In this document: piece after piece, positions 45,321 through 56,983 of the stretch | Numbering within the stretch: position 1 is the first letter of the stretch | Layout: each line of letters starts with the position of its first letter | NCBI RefSeq assembly: GCF_026914185.1 | Contig: NC_070570.1 | Location: forward strand, 2,666,001 to 2,730,000 | Length of the DNA stretch: 64,000 nucleotides | From: Puccinia triticina | Lineage: Eukaryota; Basidiomycota; Pucciniomycetes; Pucciniales; Pucciniaceae | Reading direction: 5' to 3' | Translations under genes and position numbers: made by a program | The notes under the pieces: model-generated | Told to the model about the DNA's origin: nothing | Database searches by the model: none | What the model saw: the letters and a program-made list of their open reading frames with translations, nothing else

Positions 45321-46434
45321 ATGTCATCATCCATGCCAACCTTTCCGGATGGTAAACCACCGCGCCGAGTCGCCAAAATCAATGCAATCTACTCCACCAT
45401 ACTCCCCAACTCCAATTCACCATGCGCTCGTGCCATGGCAGATTTCTTGCGGACTCTGCTTAACCTGTCGACCTCACCCAAGAAGCCAGTATCAAATGAT
45501 TGGCAGATTCGTGCTTCTCCCCACAACTTCCACGTAGGCTCCAACATGCCAGACTCAATTCTGGTGCATGACATAGATTCAATTCCAGCAGAAGCCCTGC
45601 GAAGTAAATCTCAGACGGTCAATCCAATATTCAGAACCATCTTCATTCAGGATCTTTCTACCTCCCACTTCCCTGGATCTACCTTTGCGTGGGATCATCC
45701 GTGGGACGCCCACTGAAACCAGCTCTTTGCGAAATTCGTACTGAAACACTGGCGGCATGCGTTCAATGCAGGAGCATTTACAGTCTTCTTCATCGATCCG
45801 GTGGAGGCTAGTAACTCTTCTATCCAATACGGGCTGCTACATCGTTGGTTCATTGGCAGGCAGGAAGGTCTCAGACTCAGCCGGTTTTCACCTGAACACA
45901 AAGTGAAGAAGAAGCATTCGGAAAGCAAAAGCAAGATGCGCAAGCAGGTAGGCTTTACTGTTATATCAGCCCCTGCTGACTCTTGGTTCTGAACTGACTG
46001 TGAATGCTCCTTGCTAGCTTCGGCGACACCGTCAAGAGACCCTCTCGTCACTTCCCGTTGATTTTAGGTTGCTTTCAGTTTTCAACAACATCAAAGTTAC
46101 TTCTGACACCAAAACCACCCTCCCACGCAAACCAGTCAAGTTGCCCCTGTATTGGAGATCAGACGCGTTCAGCAGGCTTGCGGCACAGCTGGATTCTATT
46201 TATGTTCAGAAAAAGTTCAACACTCTGGGAAGGATACACGTCCATAAGTTTATTCTCAAGTCACGCAGGCAACCTTCCGACTTGACCCCGTCAAACAGCT
46301 TCAAAGACGTCCCGCGCAACTTACCCATCAATTGCTACGCCCCGCAATATCTATCCAAGCTGTCGGAATCCAAAAGAGGCTTACTTAACACACAGGCTCC
46401 CGTGTTGTGGCCAGATCTGGGAGGGATATGCTGA
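45321..46434 (+). pseudogene. Decayed rust-type family gene, copy B (unknown function)
   Basis: Plus strand. First exon from MSSSMPTFPDGK at 45321, frame interrupted by TGA at 45714-45716 (tryptophan fits the context, TGG to TGA). It continues to a donor (CAG|GTAGGC, about 45948). After an intron ending TGCTAG the second exon starts at about 46019 and runs to TGA at 46434. Blocks match copy A in order: WDHPW ... NQLFAKFVLKHW, LLHRWFIGRQEGLR, then YWRSDAFSRLAAQLDSIY and VPRNLPINCYAPQYL. Function unknown. It converges on the SNF2 pseudogene. Confidence 0.65.
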
Positions 46435-46602
46435 AGGCTTACGATTCAGTTCCTGTGAGTATTGCCATCTCCATCCATCAGGGTTGTCATGAGCAGCTGA
46501 GCACATTCATAATGCTCGTTTCCTCCCGTTGGTACGCTTAGTCTTTGCAACCTATCAAGTCAGCTTCTGGAGCAATCAACCGGATGGGGCTGAAGAGACT
46601 CT

Positions 46603-48433
46603 GCTTACAAGGCCAACTCCGCTTTCCGTCTCTGTATTTGATAGATGTTCATTTCCAGGCTCCCCTGTATGTAGTATTAATAGACACAGACTTCCTCCGT
46701 CTGGCCCAGGCGGTATAGCCGATCAATAGCCTGAAATTCATTTGCAGGGTTCCAGCTTGGTTCCTTATATATCAAGAGTCACGTTAGCCTGCTGGCCTCT
46801 CTGCCTGCCTGCCAGAGATCAGCCAGCACTCACCATAATGTACACATTCTGCGCACATCGCGAATTTATTCCCACTCCTGCTGCCTGCACAGATGCCAAA
46901 AGTACTTTGCACGTTTGTTCACTTCGGAATTCGTTCAGGTTGCTGTCACGCTTTCGCACATTGAGGTCCCCAGTGACCCAAGTGAATCCAATCTGTTTCT
47001 CATCCAGAGCTCGCCCAATTCTAGAGCAAGGAAATCAGCATGTGTCATCGTAACTGTGCACATTTTAGCTTGCCACTTCACTCACATCTCCAAGAATGCA
47101 ACAAAGCTGGAAAACACAACTGCCTTTGGGCATTCACTCCGTTGCGGTCGTATAAACAAGGCTTCTAGACTTTCGACTAAGTGAATGATCTTTCCAGAAT
47201 CCTGCCATTGCCATGTTGGTTGGATTGGCAGCTCCGTGCGTGCAAATATTGGATGGCCGGTTGCAGAATTGGCAAAGCATTGTCAATTGTTGGAAGAACT
47301 CGGCGTGGTCCCACTGCTCCCCAGATGTCTGCAGTCTCCCAAACGTGCAGATGAATCTAGCGTGCAAATCCCTTAAATGTGGCTCCCACTTCGAGCTGCA
47401 TCTGACCACCACGGCATTTTCCACCTTGCTGGGCAGGTTCAAAAGAACGTCCTTGGTTCTTCTTAAGCAGACTGATTCCATCAAGCGGGTCAGACTCTTG
47501 ATAGCCTCAGGCGCCCCCACTTTGATCTTGGGAATCAGACATCTCTGCCAGATAGATTCATTGTCCCATGGTGCGAGCTTCAACATCGTGATCAGGCTCT
47601 GAAGGTCTGTCAGGTGATTCTGTACCGGTGTCCCGGTTAAACAAAGTAAAAAATTTGTTTCAAGTTGACGTATATTGTGGGTTCGGTTTGAGCTGGGATT
47701 CCTCATCAGGCTATCATTATCATCAGCAAGACATCCTCTTTAGGCTGATAGATCAAAGCTCCACTCACTGTGCTTCATCAAGCACAATCCTGAACCAATG
47801 GAGCTTAAGTGATTCAATTGTGACTCGCTTGTCATCTGGCATATTCCTGCTCTCCCCGATCTTCTCGTAAGTTGTGAGAACCACGAGGCACGATTGGAGG
47901 ACCTGTCGAGTGAGATGTTTCCGCTCGGGGCCGTGGAACACTTGGTAAGTGATTGCCTGATCGGTAAAGTGGAGTCTGATTTCATTTTCCCAATTAGAGA
48001 GTGTGGCCAGGGGGCAAACAACTAATGTAGCTGCCAATCAGTTTATCCAATTGGCCCAGTAAAATTCCACCGCTGCGCTCTGAGTCGCGAGAACATAAGC
48101 TAGGGTTGTCAGAGTTTTTCCCAAACCCATGTCGTCGGCAAGGATTGACCCTTGAGTCGTGGGTGTTGGATGGGCCAAGTTGTTGCTACCGGACTCCCCC
48201 ATACTGCTGTGAATCCAAGCATTGGTAGGATGTCGCCACAACTGCATTGTATCGTTGCTGGCTGATTCGTTCTTTCTCAGGAAATCGAGCGCAGCAAGCT
48301 GATGAGGGTGGAGGTTTGTACGGCATTGTCTAATAGCTGAAACCAGCCAAGCTTGGCTGGCGTTTACATCCCTGTGGACAACGTAATGCGGGATGTCGAA
48401 GAACAGGCTGGGGTTGTAGTTCCAGATTTGTCA
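46603..48433 (-). pseudogene. SNF2-family DNA helicase (Rad5/Rad16-like), truncated and disabled
   Basis: Reverse-strand exons: 48433-47769, 47710-47086, 47020-46834 and 46763-46603, with GTGAGT donors. The intron after 47769 makes the DEAH box: CA from exon 1 plus C from exon 2. Motifs in order: LHPHQLAALDFL, Walker A DDMGLGKTL, VVCPLATLSNWENEI, DEAH, LCLTGTPVQNHLTDL, then the helicase C part VVFSSF, LLASVQAAGVGIN and [11 protein letters not shown]. The domain would couple ATP hydrolysis to translocation on chromatin DNA. It is disabled by TGA at 48038-48040, a 4-bp insertion near 47255-47262 that shifts the frame just after the CNxP block, and TAA at 46677-46679. Nothing recognisable lies 5' of 48433, so the N-terminus is missing. 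Confidence 0.85.
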
Positions 48434-48554
48434 GCCGTTGGCTAGTCCAGACAGCGCAGACAGCGACAGATTACGGGCCGCTGCGAGTGAGAGCGGCCTG
48501 CAACCAAGCAACCCCTCTGACTAGGGAGCGCACTCAGGTGTTCCCCCCGAGTAG

Positions 48555-49643
48555 TTGGACGAGGATTTTCTCGCGTTCCCTCGAGAGGAACCTTTGCCGC
48601 CGGACACGGGCATTCCCCCAGCTCTGTACAATCCAAGGGAAACGTCCCTGGCGCTAGCTTCGAACAGGTCGACGCCTGTACCGCGACCCGTAGAGAGGGA
48701 ACAGATGATTCCAGTCAGAACTCTTCCCTCCCCCCAGCCTACCAACCCAGAGGGTTTGCGACCGGGAGCGCCGCCAGATCTATCCCTGGTTCCCCCAGCT
48801 CAGAACCAGGCTCCTCAGGACTCCTCCGGGCCGATGGAGCTTACGCCAGAAGACCAGGAGATACTGAACCTGGTCAATCTTCTCAACAAGCAGTACGAGA
48901 TGTATATCCGCGCTCGGGAGTCGCAGAACGCACGAGCTCAGAGGCGCCTCCTCTCTCAGGCCGCTACGACTCAAGAAATGATGGAGGACATCGTAGGGAG
49001 AGAGGAATCTATTCGTCTCAGCCAGGATTGGATTCCCAGAAAGGACCTCAATGCCCTGGAGAGGACGTTATACCAGCAGACTCTAGACGCCGAACACAGA
49101 GCACCGCCAATAACAACCGCGCCGACCAACACAATTCTAGCTCTAGCCCCACACTCAGGCCACCAACCTCTAGTAGCTACGCCAACACCAGAGCCTCCAG
49201 GTTCACGACACCAAGCGCAAGAGACCAGTTAACTGGGTCCTACCCCCCCTTACGCGCCCCAAGCGCCAATGCCGCCCCCTTACGACTACCAAACTCATCA
49301 GATGATGCCGCCACCGCCGCCGCAACAACAGCAAATGGCGAGACTCCCACCAGCTTCTACACAGCTAGATGGGACCCAAGCGCCGCGCCACCATCCTTAC
49401 CAACGCCCCAACGCGCCTTACCATCAACCTCAACCCCACTATCAACAATGGGGAGGTCAGCGCGGGAATTACCAGCATCAATCCCACTATCACGGCTCGA
49501 GAGGATCCGGGAGGAACTGGAACCCGCCCTTGGGGAATACCCACAGGATCATCAACGTCAGGGAGTTCTTGATGAGGTTGACCAGGTCCAACAGGAGAGG
49601 CCGCAGCAGAGGGAGAGGGAGAGGCAGAGGTTTTCACCAATAA
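48555..49643 (+). pseudogene. GC-rich gag-like ORF ending in an RG tract, one in-frame stop
   Basis: Plus strand from MDEDFLAFPREEP. An acidic, proline-rich N-terminus leads to a helical block (ELTPEDQEILNLVNLLNKQY, then RRLLSQAATTQEMMEDIVG). TAA at 49230-49232 interrupts, and the same frame continues with a Pro/Gln-rich region and ends RGRSRGRGRGRGFHQ at 49643. Disordered N-terminus, coiled block and RG tail resemble nucleic-acid-binding gag-like proteins. I do not recognise a family. Composition is much richer in G+C than the chromovirus gag that begins immediately after, suggesting a different origin. Confidence 0.5.
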
Positions 49644-49659
49644 GTTCAGCCTCTCCCAT

Positions 49660-52116
49660 GGGTTTAAGTTTAGATCTTGATAATCTTTCTAGCCAATCCA
49701 GTAGAGAAATTTTCCTTAGTCATCTTAACAATGATTTGTCTAACAATGGTCCCATTTTGTTAGAAGAAAAATTACATTCATTGTTCTCTAAATTTCTTTC
49801 TGAACTGTCTGGCACTGTGGAAACAATCCCTGGTACTCTTTTAGAATCTTGTGTCCAAAATTTCAGAGAAGTCCTCAATGTTTCCATCATAGATATCTTT
49901 AGAGAGGAATTCATGCCCCATTTACTTGAACAATTCCTGAATCAAATGAGAGACTGTGCCAAAGAGAGACCTGCTGTGAATTCCAGTGAGTTTGAACTAT
50001 TGAGAAAACTCCTTGAAGAAAAGCTAGGAGGTGTTCAAGAGAAATTAGAAGGAGTGCAAGACCTCATTCTAGTCAATGAATCCCAATGCCATTCCAATAT
50101 GGACTCACTTGGTAAGAATTTGGATGAAATGGAAGATAAAATGCATCACAAACTTTCCTCTTTGGAAAATCAAATGAGTGACCTCCAATCTAATGGTCAC
50201 AATAGATTTGAGCAGACCAAAAGGAGACTCTGTGATATTTCTTCTGTAGTGAATAGCACCAATACCAAGTTAGAGCAACTGATTGGACCTGCTGATAGAG
50301 ATTGTCCTCCTCATCTCAACTATAATAATGCAGTGCTTAATGCTCAGAGTGAGGGCCAACACCACCAAGACAATCTGAGAAATCCTGCTCATTTTAATTC
50401 CCACAGACCACCTCCTGCCATGGACAATACTCCTCTACCTGACTCTCACCAATCAGATAAACCCAACTTCTCCAAACCAGCTAACAATCATAACAGTCCA
50501 TTTTCCAATGATGAATTCCCTTACATTGATCATGGACCAATTGACTTTGATATGGTAAAGAGCTGTGGAAAGGCATACCAAAAAACAGTGATTGGGAGAA
50601 GTTCTCAGGAGAACTGCCTTACAACCATGAGCTATGGATCAAGAACACTGATATCCTTGTCAGGGACTATTTAATGTTGGACCATATGATAATGAGTAGA
50701 CTGGAAATCATCCTGACTGACACTGCTAGAAACTGGTACCTTGGAATCAGAGATAAGTGTGGGAACAAGTCTTGGGCCTGGTGGAAGAATGCCATCAGAA
50801 ACAAATTTGGTACTGAGAACTGGAAATGGAAAATGCAACAGGAGTTTGAAAGTGATCACTTTACTTATGATGGAAGAAGAATCCATAAATGGTTTGGTAC
50901 TCAAAGAGAAAGACTGAAAGCCTATCAACCTGAGCTCAGTGAGTATCTCATTTGTGAGAAGATCCTAAAGCAATGCCCTCCAAATCTTGAGCATGCTGTT
51001 AAAAGCAGATACAAGAGAGATGCTACTGAAATGAGCTTTGAAGACATGGTTATAATTGCTGAAGAAGTCATAGACAGAGTCATGAAAAGAAACAAGCCTG
51101 TGACAAACAGTTATAATGCTCCAAACAGATCCCAATGGAGAAATAATCCTACTCCTGAAAGAGCTGATAAGCCAACTGAGTCCACCTCAAAAAGGAATCC
51201 TGCCCCTGCCCCTGATAAGGACAAACTTATATGTCATTTCTGCAAACAAACTGGCCACTTCTCCAGGGAATGCCCTAAGAAGAAGAACAGGATAAACAAT
51301 GTGGGAATGGATGATGATGATGATGATGCCAAGAGTGACAATGGAGAAGATCAAGGCAAACAACTAAAGTCTGAGTCTGAGCTAGATGAAGAAGAAGAGA
51401 ATCATAGAACCAACCACATGATACTTGCCATGGACAATGGAAATGGTGCCAATTATGATCCTTTAGTTGACTTTGATTTTGGAGCACATGCTGTAGAATG
51501 TGAGATAAACCAAGACTTTTCCATTGCTGAAATTCAGGCTGAAACTCATCAACCTCAGACCTGGGACAAATCCTGCCAGTCTTCCCACATAGAGGATGCT
51601 AGACTCATGAAATGTAAACCTGATAGAGGAAAAGCTCATCTCACTGGAAAAGCTAATCTTACTACAGTCTTCATTGAATCCACAGAACAATCATGTCTTC
51701 TTGATAGTGGAGCTTCTTGCTCAATCATTAGCAACAAATTACTAGATTCTACAATACCAGAATGGGAATACAAGCTCATGGCAATCAACCATGCTAAATT
51801 CCACAGCTGTGGTGACCAATTGCAGCCAATGGGCATAATAGAAATGACTTTGATTTTTCCTCACACCAAAGGTTCCATCATAATTCTAGCAGAATTTGTA
51901 GTTATGAAGAATGCAAGAATAAACTACCTTATACTTGGAAATGATTACATGTCTCTGTATGGGTTTGATATCACAAACAGCAAAGAGAGATTCTTTACCA
52001 TTGGAAATGAGAACAAGAGGAAGAAATTCAGTTTTAAATCTCATCATCTGGAGAAAATGAGTCCTTCCAATGAAATTTCTGCTGTAAAAAAGTCTCATCC
52101 TCAATGTCAGCCTTAG
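49660..52116 (+). pseudogene. Chromovirus-type gag and protease, frameshifted
   Basis: Plus strand. The first frame (about 49660-50580) has a long coiled-coil region (LLRKLLEEKLGGVQEKLEG, then NLDEMEDKMHHKLSSLENQ). At an A6 run near 50580 the reading moves to another frame, continuing with gag helices (WYLGIRDKCGNKSWAWWKNA). A CCHC zinc knuckle CHFCKQTGHFSREC lies near 51240, followed by an acidic tract. The protease has SCLLDSGASCSIISNKLLD with DSG at about 51710 and ILGNDYMSLYGFDI near its end. Stop at 52114-52116. RT and RNase H that should follow are absent, replaced by the LTR-rich region. Integrase reappears at 56984. Confidence 0.8.
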
Positions 52117-52644
52117 AGATACATTAAGTATCCAAAAGACTGCAATAACTTAGTAAATAATAATAATTATTAAATTATTATTGCAGAATCAGATTTCTCA
52201 TCATAAATTAAGGGGGGCCACCCACTTAAAATACCCCCTTATTCCTATTCCTTCATGTACTAATTTTATAAATAAGAATTGGCCCCCGATTTTTAATATC
52301 TCCTCTTGATCCGAGGGTATAGAGGAGTCAATGGAGGATAAGTCCGACGAAGGGATAAAGAGGTCCGCGGAAGAGTTGCAATTCTGCACTTTCACGGGTA
52401 GAGGGGACGTAAAAAAAAATTTTCAAGGGTTCAGTTAGGGATTTAATCAATATAGAACCAATTTGGGCAAGTTTTGAGAGAATTTTAGCGTTAGTAGTAT
52501 ATGTAGAAAGATTATTTTTTTTTTTGTAAATTTTCGAATTTTTATGAATTTTTTGTTTGATTTAAACAGGATAATCAGTCCTTGGCTTTTAAGCAGTCTA
52601 GAAGTATGAAAAAAGGGAGGATATTTCCCAATGAGGCCCCCAAT
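52117..52644. other. AT-rich spacer, no gene
   Basis: Contains a TAATAATAATTATTA palindromic stretch and T runs. No coding signal. Confidence 0.5.
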
Positions 52645-53486
52645 TGTGAGCCTGTGTCTCTTGTGTGACAACAGGACACAAGAAAAAAAGGAGGGAATCC
52701 GGTTGGATTTCTTGGGATAAAGAAATACAAACAGAGAGAGAAGAGAGAAAGAGAGAAAAAGAGAAGATCAGGCCTAGACTTTAAGTCTTTATAAATTGAT
52801 CTGGGGTATTCTCAACCTGGAAAAGTTGGATGCCAGCTGTGCCAGGCCAAAAAGAGTGCAACAGCCTCCGCTCACAACAAGGAAACGTTGGTGGGATTCA
52901 GAAGTAGGGTTACTACTCTGCTCTGGTTTTATAGGTCTTAACCAGAGATAACCTTTTGATCTTTTAAGATTGGAAGAGTATAAGAAATGAAGAAACAGTC
53001 AAGAGCAACAGAGTTTCACTCTGGATAAGCAAGGTTCAGTGAAAGAGTTTACTTACTGTCAATATCCTAGGCGCCTGTGACGGTAGGTATACTGGGAGCG
53101 TGGTAATCTCTGTAGTGGTGATCCTGGGTTATTTGGGGTGTGGTTCTGGTGTGCTGAAGTCTGTAGATCCTCCTCAGGCAGGGGGGATCCTGACTTCGAA
53201 AATTTTCACAGTTTGCTTATGTAATTACATATGTACATGTGGTTTGGCGCGCCTGGTAGCGCTGACACGTCACAACTGCGCATGCACGCTACAACTCAGT
53301 AACTCAGGGAAGGAGTAGAGTTAAAAAGAATTGGTGAGTTGTAACTAGGGTTAAAATTGCATGAGGAAACAGAATATGAAGTCAAAACAAGAATATCTCT
53401 TAAGATGAAAAAGATATGAAGTAATTCATATGTAAAAAGTAGAAAAGGCAGACTTTAGGTCAGCTGTGATGACTCTAAGGCTGACA
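52645..53486 (-). repeat. 842-bp LTR, reverse orientation (outer inverted pair, left)
   Basis: Starts TGTGAGCCTGTGTCTC and ends CTCTAAGGCTGACA. It is the near-identical reverse complement of 58118-58959, same length of 842 bp. Contains GGCGCGCC-type and AGCGCTGACACGTCAC sequences. No target duplication is obvious. Confidence 0.85.
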
Positions 53487-53504
53487 CATTCTCAGAATTG
53501 GAAT

Positions 53505-53945
53505 GAAGCCTTTTGACTAGTCCTTGCCCAGTTGATGCTCAGCTTTATACTAGTCCTGGCGCAGCTGATGCTCAGCTTTGTAGCAGTCCTTGCTCAGCCT
53601 TTTCCTAGTCCTGTCCCAGCTGATGCTCAGCTTTGACCCGGTACTGGGCCAGCTGGCCAGCTGATGCTCAGCTTGCTGAGTATCAGCTGAGCCAGGCCAG
53701 AGAAAAAGATGAGAATCAGCTTGGACAGGACCAGAGATAAAAATCAGCTAGGCTAGGGCCAAAGCTGAGCATCAGCTGAGCCATGGCCAAGGCTGAGCAT
53801 CAGCTGTGCCAGGGCCAAAGATGATTATCAGGTGGCCGGTGCTAAAGCTGAGCATCAGCTGGGCCAGGTAAAAAACTGAGCATCAGCTGAGCCAGGGGAA
53901 AAGCTGAACATCAGCTGGGCCAGGGACAAAGCCAAGGATCATCTG
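53505..53945. repeat. Minisatellite of about 30 bp arranged as a palindrome
   Basis: Left part repeats CAGCTGATGCTCAGCTTT; right part repeats AAAGCTGAGCATCAGCTG. The switch is near 53670, at GATGCTCAGCTTGCTGAG. Similar units (AAGCTGAGCATGAGCTGGG) occur at 58975-59060 beyond the other outer LTR. Confidence 0.8.
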
Positions 53946-54430
53946 GTTTTGTCACATGGAGTGCTTTGATCCTGACACCTGTAATGTGAGCCCTAGATGT
54001 GCTGGTGGAGAGGAGCAGCGTTGGAGCAGTGTTGGAGCTGAAAACAAAGCTGTTTCATGTCACTTGCCATCAAGTGACTACTTTTTTTTCCTGGTGGTAC
54101 TAGGGACCAGCTCTACCTCCCACAGCATCACTACACTCCATCCAAAGCTTTAACCATGTGTAATAGAAACAACTTAAAGAAACTGGTAGGTTTTTGGTGT
54201 GTGCCCTGAAAATAAATACAAAAACTGTTTCAGAGAAACCTACTGGGTATGGGTTTCCAAAGAGGTCAAAGTTTATGATAATTGAAATATGAGGAACTTT
54301 GGTCAAGCTTGAGGATCAAGTAAACCTTATCATTAAATTGGCCTCGTTTTCAGCATAGGTATGGCATACATTTTACACAGGCATTGCACACCACATTTGG
54401 TATGATTCCAGTTCTTATTAGCTTACTTTG

Positions 54431-55226
54431 TGTGAGCCTGAGTCTCTATAGTGACAGCAGGACACAAGAAAATGGGGGGCAATATTTGGATTTCTTTGGA
54501 TAAAGAAAATACAAATATAAGAGAGAGAGAGAAAGAGAGAAAGAGACTGAGCAGATTCAAGGTTAAGCAGATATTCAAGGTTATTCTGGTGGGAATGCAC
54601 GTCCACTGGCAATGCTACCTCTTCAGAAGAGTGCTGCCAAGCTGTGCTAGAGAGTGCTACAGCCTCCTCTCACCAAAGAAACGTGGAGGGCTTCTGGATT
54701 AGAAAAGTTTAATCCAGCCACAATTTTTTAGCTTCCTTCTGGATAGTCAAGGTTCTTTAAAGGGAACCTTATGTGGTTTGTTTCTTACAAAAACCACAGA
54801 AAAAGAATGATGTTAAGCAGGGGCAGCCCTGTGATCAAGGATAAGGCAAAGGCCAGCACAAGAAGAGCAGATCAAGCAGACACAGAGTTGTACCTCTGAG
54901 ATAAACAAGTTTCAGTGAAATAGGTTACTTACTGTCAATATCCTAGGCGCCTGTGACAGTAGGTATACTGGGAGAGTGGTGATCTCTTTGGTGGTGATCC
55001 TGGGGTTATCTGGGGTGTGGTTCTGGTGTGCTGAAGTCTGTAGATCCTCCTCAGGCAAGGGAGATCCTGACTTCAAAAATTTTCACAGTTTGCTCATGTA
55101 ATTTACATATGTACATGTGGTTTGGCGCGCCTGGTAGCGCTGACACGTCACAACTGCACATGCACACTACAACTCAAGAACTCAGGGAAGGAGTAGAGTT
55201 ACAAAGAATTGGTAAGTTGTAACTAG
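54431..55226 (-). repeat. Truncated LTR, reverse orientation (inner inverted pair, left)
   Basis: Starts TGTGAGCCTGAGTCTC and matches the reverse complement of 56013-56983, but stops at GTTGTAACTAG, lacking about the last 150 bp including the TGTCAGCC end. Confidence 0.8.
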
Positions 55227-56012
55227 CACCAGGGGTGATTTTGACGCATTCACCAGAGAGTGCCATACCATACCCTTTTTCTGGAACTGTGCTGGATGCT
55301 GTTGGTGAAAGTAGTGTAAGAAATAATGGAAAATGCTTGAACTCATCCACAACTGTTCTGAAACTGATCCTGGATTCATCTATAAATCATCCAGAAGTCA
55401 TGCAGAACTCAACTGGAACTCAATCAGAACACAGTTGAAACCACTAAGACACAATTACCGCAATTAAATCATAACTCAATTTGACCTGTTTGTTGATTGG
55501 GATGATTTCTTGGGGTTCAATTCATATTATTCACATACTCATGAAGGTGTTCATTGTTTTCACTTTGCTAATTTTTCCCTCATGTGCGCTCATAAAATGT
55601 TGTTACAAATTGCAGGCTGGGCCTCTTTCAGATCAAAAACACGTACACACCGGTAAGAATGATGTGAAAGGCCCGCCTTAATTGTCTATTTTGCCAAAAA
55701 AAAGGCAGGTATCATCTATAATTGAGTTAAAAAAGGATGAAAATAGGGTGAAAGTATGTTTCAAGTCAAGCTTGGAGGTTTGCGGTCCCAGATTTCAGCC
55801 AAACAACTCGGCTTCTTAACACATATAAGCTTGTGAGTCTTTTTTATGGTTTTTTGTTTTCCAATGTCTCCATGCACATGCATGTGAGCTGTTTTGCATT
55901 TTGACAATGTCACCTTCGTGTACGCGCGTACATGGGGGTGACAGATCAACAGAGGGGACTTTCACAGCTCCATGACAAGTAAAAACTGGGCAGAAAGCCA
56001 TTAAAGCCCCAG
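55227..56012. other. No supported gene between the inner LTR pair
   Basis: Short frames only. Contains CATGCACATGCATG near 55870 and no retroelement motif. Confidence 0.45.
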
Positions 56013-56983
56013 TGTCAGCCTTAGAGTCATCACAGCTGACCTAAAAGCTGCCTGTTCTACCTTTGTTACATATAAATTACTTTATATCCTTTTCATCTTA
56101 AGAGATAAACTTTTTTTGACTTCATATTCTGTTTCCTCATACAATTTTAACCCTAGTTACAACTTATCAATTCCTTGTAACTATACTCCTTCCCTGAGTT
56201 ACTGAGTTGTGGCGCGCTTGCGCAGTTGTGGCGTGTTAGCGCTACCAGGCGCGCCAAACCACATGTACATATGTAAATTACATAAGCAAACTGTGAAAAT
56301 TTTCGTAGTCAGGATCCCCCTTGCCTGAGGCGGATCTACAGACTTCAGCACACCAGAACCACCACCCAGATAACCCCAGGATCACCACCTAAGAGTTTAC
56401 AACACTCCCAGTATACCTACTGTCACAGGCGCCTAGGATATTGACAGTAAGTAACCTCTTTCACTGAACCTTGTTTATCTCAGAGGTACAACTCTGTGTC
56501 TTGCTTGATCTGCTCTTTTCTGTTGGTTTTTTTATCTTCTTCTTGATCACAGGGCTGTACCTCCAAATCTACTGGCCTTTGCCTCACTCTTGATCATAGG
56601 GCTTTCCCTTATTATCATTTGGCCTTTGCCTCAAATCTAGGTTACAGGGCTGTCCCTCAGGTTTCCCTTTAAGAACCTTGGCTATCCAGAAGGAAGCTAA
56701 AAAATTGTGGCTGGATTAAACTTATCTAATCCAGATACCCTCCTGAGAGGAAGCTGTAACACTTCTTAGCACAGATTAGCAGCACTCTTCTGAAGAGTAG
56801 CATTGCCAGTGGAAATGCATTCCCACTAGAATAACCTAGTACTTCTCTTTATCCTGATCCTGCTCAGTTTCTCTCTCTCTTTCTCTTTTTCTCTTATAGT
56901 TGTATTTTCCTTATCCCAAGAAATCCAACTATTGCCCCCCCATTTCTTGTGTCCTGCTGTCACTATAGAGACTCAGGCTCACA
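56013..56983 (+). repeat. 971-bp LTR, plus orientation (inner inverted pair, right)
   Basis: TGTCAGCCTTAGAG ... GACTCAGGCTCACA. The integrase sequence starts immediately after. No matching flank repeats, so a deletion probably joins the LTR to integrase. Confidence 0.85.
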
